A stretch of DNA of 64,000 bases, taken from positions 30,212,001 through 30,276,000 of the forward strand of contig NC_081818.1 in NCBI RefSeq assembly GCF_030704535.1, read 5' to 3'. The DNA comes from Vitis vinifera (taxonomy: Eukaryota > Streptophyta > Magnoliopsida > Vitales > Vitaceae). Under the pieces are notes generated by a model. The model worked only from the letters and a program-made list of their open reading frames with translations, was not told the origin of the DNA and did not search any database. The stretch's first letter is position 1. Every line of letters begins with the position of its first letter. The translations under genes and the position numbers were made by a program. Positions 32,395 through 44,100 of this stretch are shown one piece after another.

Positions 32395-35192
32395 AATAAT
32401 TAATAATGAAATAATAATATAAAAAATGATAATATAAATTTAAAATAATGACAAATCTTTGTTTTTCACCCATACTTCATCCATTTGTAGTTTACATAAT
32501 GGACTTTTTCACCAAGTTCACCCTTTTTTCCAATTATTTTGGCTACTTTTCTTGTCCATTTTGATAGATTTTTTTCTATCTTCTACAATTTTATTTATTT
32601 ATTTTATTATTATTATTATTTTTTTTGCTTTAGCCAGGTTTTCAAAGAAATAACCTCAAAATTTCATCATTGCCTATGGATTTATAAAGTTATTGGAAAA
32701 TCCAATGCAAGAAATTTTCAAGAATCGCATGTCAAAAAATAAGATTAATATATAAGACAAGTCAGAAAAAGAAATTAATATATAAAGTAATAAAATCAAA
32801 ATACAAAATAACAAAATATGAGACAATGTGATATGAATATAAAGCAATGAAATTCAAATTATATATGTAAATTAATGATAATTTTCCATGGATAGTAAAT
32901 TTACTAAATTGATAGTGTAACCTCACCTTTGATATTAATTAATATATTTTTTGTAAAGTATTTTTAAAATGATTAAAAATTTTGATAATTTTTTAATTAC
33001 GTCTATATCATCCATGAATACATAATATTTTTATAGAGATAAATGAATATATATATATATATTTGGAAAGAGAATTTTATTTTTGAAAACGACTAAAAAC
33101 TAATTTTTTTTAGAACTATTATCAAAAATTATATTTGAGGACATCACTAAATAAACCTTTGGATTTTGTCGTTCAATTTTTATTTATTTATTTGATAATA
33201 TTATTATGCTATCAACCCTTATGCAGAAAAGGTAAAAAATAAAATTATTTCAATTTAAAAAATGTGAGAAAAAAAATGTTGTCATTATGATTATTTTTAT
33301 TTTGAGAAGAAATGTCTTTTTTTTTTTCTTTTTTTTTTTCAAACAATCATTGTGATTTTCAATTTGATATTTTTTATAAAAAAAATAAAAATAAAATTAT
33401 TGGATCAAGTTACCACCATCCTCGTAATTCAAGTGGCTTAATTTGCAAGAAACATCAAATATAAAAATAGCAAACTTTAGCTTTTAAGTCGGTAGACTCA
33501 GTACAAGCATGAAGTCATGTTGTGGTACTAAAAGTGAAAGATGATATGCACATTCCTTAACCCTTTGGGGCTCTATCCCTCTCAGCCACAGGGCACCTTG
33601 GGATTTCCTCAATCCCTACTCTTGGAATATATGAAATCATGAAATGCTGTTTACTTTCCCAGATACCACCCTTCCAAAACCCTTTTTCTTCTGTTGGCAG
33701 TGACTTTGTTTTATAGCATTTATAACTTTCTTGCCCAAACTCAAGTTCTCAAGAAAATTGACTATTCAATATGGGTTTTGTTTTCCTTGAATCCTGTTTG
33801 CCCTCACTTCCTCAGTTGGAATGGTATTAGAACCTCATTTCATGGAAAGTCGTATGTTCAAACCTCAATTTATTGAATCCAAACAAGGCTATCAAGGTTT
33901 CTATTCATGGGTATGGAACCCTGCTTCCTTTTAAAAAGATGGGTTGTTCAACAAAGTCTATTTTTAGTAATGACTGACTTGACAACTGGCACACATCCAA
34001 GAAATTATGTGTTTACATGCCTAGTCCTGACTCCTGAGCAAGTACCACAGTTCTTAATTGATGCCTTGCTTCTTTTATTCAAATTCAAAAAGAAAAAGAA
34101 GACAGAAAAAAAGGGAAATTTTGAATGATATGCAGTAGCCAGTAAGGGCATTTTACAAGCTTGTAGATTCAAAAGGGGTATGACCTTGAACAATCATGGA
34201 TGAGCAAAAACCCTTTTAGTGGCAAACCATGAACTAAATTTCGATGGCTTCTCTGCCGTGACTCTAGTTATGCCAACAAACAGTTTACAAAACGAATATT
34301 TAAGTCAACTTGGAACCAAATTATAACCACTTCATCCAAAGATTGATTAAATGAAATAGCATGAAATGTCTAAGCCATACACAAGCATGATGAATAATTG
34401 CAGATTTCTACAATGTTGGTCCACAACAAATCAATTTCGGATTTCAAATGTGAAATGCGTTTGTCCAACTTCGTTTATGATTTTAATAATCATCACAATG
34501 ATCAACATAATTGACCTTTCCTCTGAATGTTATGTGAAAATCAGATCAAGTTTCAAGGGGATTTCGGTTTTCTGTGGCAAAACAAGTCATTCCAGACTCT
34601 TTTATTTCTTGAAATTAAAATAAAAAATATAAAGAAACTTTGCAATAGTGATTAACTCACAACCTAGACAATTAACATGCACACTATATGGACTCATCTT
34701 TTGCCATTTCCTCTCTGCAAATGTGACCATAATCCAATTGAAGTAGGAAGTCAGTTTGTACAACTATCAAGATAATCTTCAACACCAGTGTTCTTAATAG
34801 AAATGCTCAACCGGAGACAAATCGCTCAACATAAACGACTGGGATAATAAATACATAATCACATCTTCCAATCAACTTAACCAAAACAAAAAAAGAGAAA
34901 GAAAAAGAAAAAAAGGTATACCAAGTAGAAGTGAAGTGAAAAGCAACATCTAAACGAAGAAGGCGTAGACCTGGATCAAAACACAATGAGTGATAAACGT
35001 GCATCAGCCAACTGCCTCTCCTCATCAGGGATTCACCAACTCCACTATCTAAACCAGCTCCAAAACTACCTATACAGAGACAGAATAGAAAAATTAGTTT
35101 TAGGAGCCAGAATTGATGTTAACACTGAAAGGGGTATTCAAGTAACTAAACGCACCTGCATTGGATGTAATCCCACCCTTGGAAATTGCAAA
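31856..35192. other. ClpB promoter side and intergenic region, no gene seen
   Basis: The first 200 bases upstream of the ClpB ATG are the probable leader and core promoter. From about 32060 to 33480 the DNA is very AT-rich with a TA microsatellite (32360-32390). Around 33817-33870 there is a short tRNA-like stretch with a box B-like gttcaaacctc. The part from about 34800 to 35192 should include the 3'UTR of the MUB gene. Confidence 0.45.
32360..32390. repeat. (AT)n microsatellite
   Basis: About 15 AT units in an AT-rich intergenic region upstream of ClpB. Confidence 0.9.
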
Positions 35193-37927
35193 TCATAGTA
35201 TAACACAAACACATTTGTTCTGCTTTGGTTGGCTTGCCACTTTTTTTTCTGTTCCACGAGAAAATAATACAAAATTAAACAAGAAATAGTGATAACTACA
35301 AAAGAAATCCATTTATTTTTCTTTTCCATAGCATCAATTACACATTCATGAATAAGGATGAATTTTGTAACCAGCGAGCCACACCTTACAGTGATAACTA
35401 CAAAAAATGAATCACATAAAAGTAAAAATGAAAAAGGAAGAAATTACATAAACCATAGATATGACCACTTTAAGTAAGTGCATTAAGAGCAAAGAGATGT
35501 GTCTTGGATGCTGCCGAAGAGCAAACTAAACACAGAATCATTTCATTTTGAGGTGGACACCAAAGGTATGCAAAGAACTGATGGAATAAAAGGTTTTTTA
35601 TGTTGAAGAATCCATAATGGTTCCTTGAATATCTTAAGAAGGGCACATACCTTTATCTGAAGAAGGTGGCTGAACAACAACATGCATGGTTGTAACTCCA
35701 CCAGGAATATCACATAATGGGCTCCTGCACTCTCCAATTGTTCTGTTATTCTCTAAAATTTTGCCTGCACTTATTAACTTGACATCTTTCACAGTCTTTG
35801 GACCATTCTCCTTCTCTGGCCAAACAGATAATTTGTTTAATAATCTCAAATAACATTAAATAGCTAAAAAACTTATAACTGAGGATATAGAGAACTGACA
35901 AGGAAGCAATACATGAGAAGCAATATAAAACACAAAATGAAGGCCACAAAAATCAGAAGCAAAAGGTTCTATGAATGTACTGGCTGGTGCAACCTAATGC
36001 TTTAATGCAACTCTTAATGCTATAACACAGAAAATACATACGCATGAAGGTACCCTTTAAAAGTTGTAAAGATATGATTTCTCTATAAAAAAATAAAAAT
36101 AAAATAAAGTTACAGATATTACAATGGCTGGTGTAGTGAATAAATATTTGGATAGCATTTTGTACATCATGCAATCCACAATAGGTTTGGAAACACTTCC
36201 CAATTTTTTTTTAAAAGAAAAAAAAGAAAAAAGAAAAGCACTTCATGAAAAACTCAGAAAATTCACTTCTCTATAACATTCTGCATTGTCTCAAGTCAAC
36301 CATCAAAATAAACATATGGGACCCCCATTGCACATGAGCAATCTTATGCGGGTCTGTCACCACTTCCAAGACAGCTGATATCCGCAAATGAAACTAAAAC
36401 CACAGTTCAGTTTTTTACCTTTTTAATTGTGAAATTCACTCTGGTTTTGAAATGATTTTGACTCTAAGAAGCTCCTGTCTTTACCATGGAAGTTTTATCT
36501 TTGCTGCTTTATATCTTATATACCACCCTTCAATTAAATAAAGCCTTGCAATGAAATATTTCTCACTGAAAATCACTTCTATTTAATACTCTGACACTTC
36601 AAGCAAGGCATCCAAGTAGGCATCATCACAACCACCAGAATAACAATATGAATGCCGATATACATAAGAAATCATGTACTGTTCTTCACAACTTCCATGA
36701 AAGATGATATAATATCTGCATTCCCAAAGGTCACTAATGAAATTACAAACTGCGGCTCCAGTTTCTCAACTGTGCAATGTATTCTAGGTTTGCAAGCAGT
36801 ATCGTGCAATCTACTCTGGGTTTGAAAACACCGCTTGCATCTTAATAGCTCCTTTGTGAACACAAAAGGTATGCATCTGCTGGTTCTCATTGTCTTCTAT
36901 ATCAGACCACCAGCCTCAAATTAAAAGAAGACTTCAATGGAAAGTTTTTCTCACTGAAAATCACTTCTTGATATTCTGCCACTTCAAGTAAGGCCTATAA
37001 GTAGGAATTCTGCATTGACCATAGGGTGATCTTCACTATTTCCGCAGCTTCTGATATAAAGCCTGCCTTTACCTTAACAGCCAAAAGACTTGGAGTCCCA
37101 AGATTTTCCACCCCAAAACAATAGGTTTCCAAATTTGATTTACAAAACAAAGAACGAGACCGCAAGAAAGTGCAAGTTCAGGACATGTGGAGAGAGGACA
37201 AAGAGAATTAAAATCTAAGGCATAAATAATTCTGTTTTACTTCAGTTACTGGAGTTGATCTTCTGCTTGGGGATCCAGTACAAAATGTTAATCAGATTCC
37301 CTAAAGGAGACTCACAACATGCAATCAAAATATTGAGAAACGAGAGCTAATTCACCATCTTACTCAAACAACAAGAAATAAAAATTAAAACCAATGCACC
37401 TTAGTTTGTAATAAAAATAGGTTCTTCCATCGCAACAAATAAAGGTAGGGAGCCAAAATAAATAGTTAAATATATTAACTTAACCCACGTTATGCACAGG
37501 CCTATTTCAACTTTCCATAGAGTTCTTGCTGACTATTCTCTGATGCAACCAAATGAACGAGATTGTTACATGCCATTTCATCTTTTGTTATTAGTACACA
37601 GTGATTACTCCATTGCTTCTAATGACTCTATTCTAGAAAAAACAGATTTGTGAGTGCAAATGGAATGAAAAAGAAAGTTTCACAGATGGAATATTCAAAT
37701 TCAATTTAAAGTCCTCAAATTAAGAATGAAATTCATAACACAAAGCTTGTAGGTGTTCACAGATTTGAAGTTTGACCAAAATACACGGTCTAACCTTTAG
37801 GCCATTGAGCAAGAACATTTTCCTTCAAGGTTGCAACACTGGTAGCGGCAGAAAAGCTTTTAGGGCCAATATCAGATCCATCGGTCAAACGGAACTTGAT
37901 CTCTAGTTGATCTTGCACTCCAGACAT
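35193..37927 (-). CDS. MUB2: Membrane-anchored ubiquitin-fold protein (117 aa, 3 exons)
   Basis: Exons 37927-37795, 35815-35651 and 35248-35193, total 354 nt; junctions AAAG|AG and AAAG|AA keep the frame. The protein starts MSGVQDQLEIKFRLTDGSDI, has a ubiquitin-like fold over about residues 6-75 (KDVKLISAGKILENNRTIGE), then GGVTTMHVVVQPPSSDK and ends KQNKCVCVIL. The last four residues, CVIL, form a CaaX box for geranylgeranylation, and Cys112 could be acylated. MUB proteins sit at the plasma membrane and recruit group VI ubiquitin E2 enzymes. Unlike ubiquitin there is no GG end. The 117-residue length is typical. The tiny last exon is in a different frame from the longer open frame around it. 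The family is certain; the number MUB2 rests on gene order (next to CLPB3 and GAUT14) and memory of Arabidopsis loci. Confidence 0.93.
36300..37050. repeat. Diverged tandem duplication inside the long MUB intron (about 388-bp offset)
   Basis: The 20-mer tctcactgaaaatcacttct occurs at 36561-36580 and 36949-36968. Around it several words recur in the same order: ctctggttttgaaa / ctctgggtttgaaa, tctaagaagctcct / tcttaatagctcct, tgacacttcaagcaaggc / tgccacttcaagtaaggc and aagtagg. This indicates an old duplication of roughly 350-390 bases within the first intron of the MUB gene (35816-37794). Confidence 0.7.
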
Positions 37928-38650
37928 CTTCAAGGATCCAGAAAACTTTTTGAATCCCAACACCCAAGATCTTCACTGGAGTTCTTCCAAAAAGAATCAG
38001 TCAACAGGACAGGAAAATCCAGTAACTTAATGGAAACCCCCTATAAGCAGTCGAGAGCCCACTAAAATACTCCAATTGGGTTCTCTCAGAAACCGAAAAT
38101 TCATCCAATAATCAATCAGGTATTCTGCAAAATCAAATTACAACAAAAAAATAAAGAGTCTATGAGTTGGTTGGAATAAAATAGGAAAGTACCAATCAGA
38201 ATAGGTAATTATACAAAAGAGGAAACTCCATAAAGATCACAGATACACGAATTGAGATTTGTAGCGAGGAAAATTGACAGCCAAAGATGGAATGAAATCA
38301 ACTCCAATATTTCACACAAGGTCAAATCTCACACAACCATCCTCAGCAAAAGCAAAAACAAAACCAAAGAGAAAAAAATATATCAATCTCCAAATGGGCA
38401 GAGAAAAAAAAAAAAAGGAAAACGTAGATCTTCAACTGGATCACTCCAAATCAATCAAAAATAAAATCCCACACAAGGAAAACCCTCAAAGGAAAATAAG
38501 AAAGTAAGACCCTTGATGGGCAGGTTGCTTGGTCTTACTTGGGCTCTGAAATCGATCTGGGCGAGCTCTGTTTTCAGTTTTCTTTAGTTTTTTTTTTTTT
38601 TTTTTTTTCCTCCTCTCTTTTTTTGGTGTGTCAACAATTTAGTTCAGAAA
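37928..38650 (-). other. Leader exons and 5'UTR intron of the MUB gene
   Basis: An acceptor (ttttgcag, minus strand) at 38125-38127 gives a leader exon 38124-37928 that runs directly into the coding start. A donor cccaa|gtaagacc places the end of the first leader exon at about 38539, so the leader intron is roughly 38125-38538. A long T-run (about 38589-38609, plus strand) lies just upstream or within the leader. Confidence 0.6.
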
Positions 38651-38877
38651 TCAAGGCAGAAGAATAAGAAGAAGAAGTGCAGGCGTTCACTTAATGAAAC
38701 AATAGAAGTGGAAGAAGAGAGATCAATGGGAATCATCCCAGGAGACGAGGCTGTTTCGGAGTATTCAAAGTCATCCAAATCTGTGGTCAATGCATCCATT
38801 GTCTTGGGCACTCTCCTTCCATTTCTCCTAAGCCTATGGAAATCGACAGATTTTTCTCCTTTAATGCCAACTTCCAA
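38644..38877 (-). CDS. Possible small ORF of unknown function upstream of the MUB gene
   Basis: A 77-codon open frame with its own ATG: MEVGIKGEKSVDFHRLRRNG, then DALTTDLDDFEYSETASSPG, ending with a hydrophobic low-complexity LHFFFLFFCLDF. The middle has balanced, protein-like composition while the end looks like chance translation of a TTC run. I recognise no family. It could be a relic exon, an upstream ORF of the MUB transcript if transcription starts this far up, or coincidence. Confidence 0.25.
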   Translation of the reverse strand: MEVGIKGEKSVDFHRLRRNGRRVPKTMDALTTDLDDFEYSETASSPGMIPIDLSSSTSIVSLSERLHFFFLFFCLDF

Positions 38878-38879
38878 AG

Positions 38880-41132
38880 AATGACACTCCTCCCCACTAC
38901 GTTACACTTCACATACGCCAATCACAACTTGTGTCTTTCACTCGGACATGCCCTCTCTCTCTGTACCCAACCATTATGCCCCTTTGGTTTACCACTTGTG
39001 GGTCCATTCACTTGCCAGCTATCAACCCATCTGCTTCCTCTTTAAAATATTGTATTTTTGGGAAGAAACCCACTTGGGTGCAATTATATTTCATCATAAA
39101 ATGCCCAACGAGTTAAAAAGGTTTTCATGGGAGTAGCTTCTTCCAATAAAAAATTATTGGCAATGGGCAATGGACATGGTGTTTGACAATCGAAGAGTTC
39201 TTCCACCTGGGGGCATGCATTTTATGGGAATCCCAATTAGACCTTTTTTTCTGTGCGCCAAGCAAGACAAGGGCTAGTTGTAGTTGGAATTGGAGGGTCA
39301 AACACATGTTTTGACAGCGTAAACATACAAAAGTCAAGATCGGACGGTTTGATCGTAGGGAGGCCGCCTTTCTAGTTGACGAATCAGATGTGGGTCTCCA
39401 TCACATTCACGGTTTCACACACAAAAGACCTGGTGAATGAATGCATGCCAATTGCCAACATCTCAATATGTGTTACAATTCATTTGGGTGAAGGGTAAAT
39501 GGGCAAATAGGCTAATTGCAATGTACGTACAATGTAGTTACGTTGAATCGGTCGGGTAGTTGAGAGAGAAGTCCAAACAACCTTTAAGATTCTTCTTCTT
39601 TTGGTTTTGTTTTTGTTTTTCTTCTGTTATTGGGGGTTGTAGGCGGCTTTGTTCCATTAAGCTTTGGAAGGAAGAATCAAATCCAAAATGCTTATGAAAT
39701 ATGCAAGCAAATAGGATTAAATTATTGAGTGAAGAAAATATAATCCACTCATCCAAAGCAAAATGCCAATAAGGGTCAAATCAGAGTCTTTTAAACATTG
39801 GGAACCGCTCCACCTAGAAAGATCAGAATAATCAACCAAATCACTTTCCTGGGGTGGGCTTAGCTGGGTTTCTTGGCATCATCGACTTAGCAAATTCTAT
39901 CACCCAGAATCTTCTGTTTTAGATAATATATATATACATATACATATTAATTAAAACCCAGAGTCTGAATGACTCCATTTTGCATTCCATGGCACTAGAA
40001 CACAGTGGGCTCGGAGCAATTGCTATGAAAACAAAAACCGTAAAATGGATCCGCAACAAGCTCATGCGTCATGATTAAGAGCTGGGTGTATGCGAAAACT
40101 GATCTGCATCTACATATGCAACAAACCCACGATCAATTATGCCCCTCAACATGGGTGGTTGCAGGCACGAGGGCCTCACAAAATGATTTCATTTCATTTT
40201 CTGTGGGGCATTGAAGCATGGCACACAGTCTCATATCATAAAATGATTCCATTCCTGTTAGACACTCAAGCATGGACTGCATAACCTCACGAGTCATGAC
40301 AACATTGTACCAGCAAATGGAGAACGGTTAAGGTAAGAAATGAGGGTGTGTACGCTTCTCTACAAACACTTCAAATCTAACTTCAAAAGCAGAGTATGAA
40401 AATTAGATAATCATTTGCATTATATTCCAAATAGTAATTCGGAGTCTGAATAGCAAAAGAGAAAAAGAAAGAAAGAATTTTCTGCACATTTCAAATGTCT
40501 CTCGTGAATCATACAGAACAAATACCGATATATAACCTAAACGATGGTTCCCCAATTCAATGGGATCTGTAACAGAGCAATCTTCATGACCTACTCCTAA
40601 GAATCACCATGATGAAATGAAATCAGGGGAAAAAATGGGGAGGTACTAATAAGAAATGATAAACAACAAAAATAATCAAGGGAAAAAACATTTCTGGGGC
40701 TAATAGGGTGGCCTCACAAAAGACCTGTCATAGCTTTCCTTCTATCACGAGCGAACTGCATGAATGATGGCATCGCATTTCCTTATTCCATTCTATGCTC
40801 TAGGAAATCAGGCAAGACCTCCCTCAAGAAGACCAAAATAAAGTATCCTTTTTCCAACCAAAAAATAAAGGACGGATTGCTATGTTACAGATTGAAAGAA
40901 TAAATCTCATGCCCGTTCTAGTGATCCAGGTCCTCTTTCAGCAAAAGTGCGAGGAGACAGCAGCAAATCTGGATCTGGAAAGTATTACCCTCTTTGGCTA
41001 ATTTTCTGTTTGTCTCCTCCAATAGATCTCCAGAAAATTTTGAGATCAAAAAGAAAAAATACTTAGGCGAACCCCATATCATTATATCTTATCCTTCCCA
41101 TCTCTCTTGTTTTAGTTCCTCCAGCTGAATGA
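38880..41132. other. Intergenic region between MUB promoter and GAUT 3' end
   Basis: No gene seen. Short open frames at 38836-39136 overlap each other in different frames and have no family features. The part from about 40700 to 41132 should include the GAUT 3'UTR. Confidence 0.45.
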
Positions 41133-44100
41133 TTATGACTCCAAGATGTGGCAGTTCCTTACAAAGTCATTGGAGTAGTTAACATACTTGGTCCAAAATG
41201 GCCGTAGATGCTCAAAGCCAATCTGCAGCCATGGTTTTGACTGGCCATTGTAGTGGATAACAGCAGCCTTTTTCACACTGTCAATGTTGGTCTTATTCTG
41301 GTAGCCCAAGCCAAGCATGTGCCAGGATGGGTCGATTGGGTGAATATGACCTTTAAATGCTATCAAAGCAGGAGGTAGGGTTCCAAGCTTCCACATAGTC
41401 AGGTTTGACTTCAGATTCTACAACAGAAAGGCCCCACAATCCAAGTAAGAAATGGTGACTAAGCACATCCCAGAAATTTTATCATTTAAACAAAATATAT
41501 AATCAATTAAAAGCTCAATCAAATGGACAAAAGTTCTAAATTACTCAGAAATTCCAAGTTTCATTGACATTGTGCCACAGTGCAGGAAATCCTATACAGG
41601 AAGGGCAGAAGGCAAAACTATAATTGTTCAAAATGTTAAAAAACAAAGCAAAGTATCAATTAGCCAGCATTTAAAATCTAGAAATGGACTCAATTTCTAT
41701 CATTCATGATGGTTTTTATTTTCTTAGTTTAAGACTAAGATATTAAACAACAAATTACAATTTTGATATTTTATTTATTTTTATTTAAATTGGAGAGGAA
41801 TGACTTCAACAAGAGGAACTACTCTTTACTTCGATAAAGAAAGAACTTTATAAAGAGAGTTGCCTACTGGTATGCCACATTACCAATATTTTTTTCTGAT
41901 AGGCAATCAGGAAAATACTAACGCCTCAAATATAGGCGCACCAAACTAACTACACAGTAACATATACAATAGCGCCAAGAGGCTTTAATTGAAGTCAATA
42001 TTTTGATTATAAACATGGGTAGAGCAACATAAAAAACAAAACCCCTGGATAGAGCTTCATGTTTCATCCAAAACCAGTGACTGAAAGACAATAAAACACA
42101 TGACAAGGCTGGGACCCACCACCAAATGGCACTCTCACACTATAAAATAAGAAGACACAAGAATGACAATAATGAGATTCAATTTGGACAAAGAGATATT
42201 TTATGGCCACTATGCAGATAAGGAATACCTATTGAACTTGAAGCTCACTGCAGTTTGAAGCAATGAAGAAACTAAGGAAAACTATCACATAAGTGTGTAA
42301 AACAAATGTAGTGCTTAGTTCTTACCTCCTTCAGCCAGGAATGGTAAGTTTCTCTTATATTGGTCTTCCTCCATGCACTTAGATCAAAGATGTTCATCCC
42401 ATAAGCCCATGCACATTCATCAGGATTCAAATTCTTTGCTATGAGAGGATGCGAAAAGTTGAAGTAGTTTCTGAATCTCTTGGACATTACCCACTCATCT
42501 TCGCCTCTACAGGTTTCTACAGCTCCATTAACCTTTCCCTCAAGGTCAATTTCCCAGAGTGGAGAGAGATCACGCTGAATTACAACATCATCATCTAAGA
42601 AGACCACCTTGTTGAGGTTTGGAAAGAGCTGTTACATGCACACAATCAACATAAAAATAGCGCAAACAAAAACAAAAACAGAAATGTAATGATTATCATC
42701 AATCTTAAGAGGTATATAAATAATAAAAAGTACTCCATTAACAGACATAAATAATACACAGTACATAAGAGAAGACCCCAAGACATCCACATATAATCAC
42801 TTAATAAAGATCCCAAAACCCACTGAGACAATTACAAGAGCAAACAAGTCTTATATCACAGTCACCACTGCTCAGAACAAGGAGAAAAAGTTTTTTTCTC
42901 CCCTTCTATAATTCTCGATTCTCCCACTATTGTTTATTGTTAACAATGCAGCTTCCAATGGTGATGTGGGATAGGTGTCAATTCTCATTGCTGTAGGTCT
43001 TTAGCCTCCATTTCTACTTCTCTTTGGATAAACTATCCCGTCAAATAAGTACCACCTCTAATACCAAATATTTTGTATATATTAACCAAAAGCTTTTATA
43101 GTTTTCAGATCTACACAATAAGTGGAGAAATATATCAAACCACATCAGATTACCTCTGGTATATATATGCGGAGATGGTTGAGCAAGGAAATGTACTTAG
43201 GACTTCTAGCCTGCAATTTCGAAGCAAATCTTCGTGGAGTAGTCTCACTGAGATTGGCCCCTGCAACATGATTCCCATGGTAGTAACTCCGGATTCCATT
43301 ATGGCTCTCTACAGCGTCAAGCACGGGAACATTCTCCCTTGTTAACCAGTCAAACTGGTGAACGCCTTTCACTTCAACAATAGCAGGTGAGACTGGATTT
43401 AGTGCAAACCATGAGTGCATACCCGCATATGTTTTCTTGTCAGTGATGACATGGAATACTATTTTCTCAGGTTGTAGAGATGACTGAACAGCAGAATTGA
43501 CAACAACTGAAGCAGCCAGGATATTGTCGGTTGACACAATCATGTGATGGTAAGAGTTGTCAGAGAGTAGAGGAAGTAATTCTGGAGAAGGCAACTGTTT
43601 TCGCGCATGAGCATTAGAGGAATATTCATCAGTCAGACGAAGAGACAGACAGTGAATGCCTTTTGGAATGGCACTTGCTGCAAAGTGTTTATTCATCAAT
43701 TCTGCAAACTTTGATTCCCTGATATCCCTTTCAAGCTTCTCCATCTGAGCCAGAGAGAGAGAGAGAGAAACAAACATATTAATTAAAACCAGAGTTGGGT
43801 TAGGCTCTAAGATCTTTTAGGAAATGGTTAAAAAAAATCTCTGGTATATAACTTTCCTCCTTCCTGGAGGGATAAAAAGAAAATCATCAAAATGTGACTG
43901 AATATCCAGCACTATCACTAATATGATTGCATCATTGTAGCACCCAAGGACACAACAATCTGATTGCATGCTAAAATCTATGCAGACAGATACACGTGTC
44001 ATGTTTTTAATATGAACACAAAGCATTAGACATAATAACTTATTCAAGTCAAAAACAAGACATCTGGGGGCATGCCCATATGTGTGAGATAAAGTACTTA

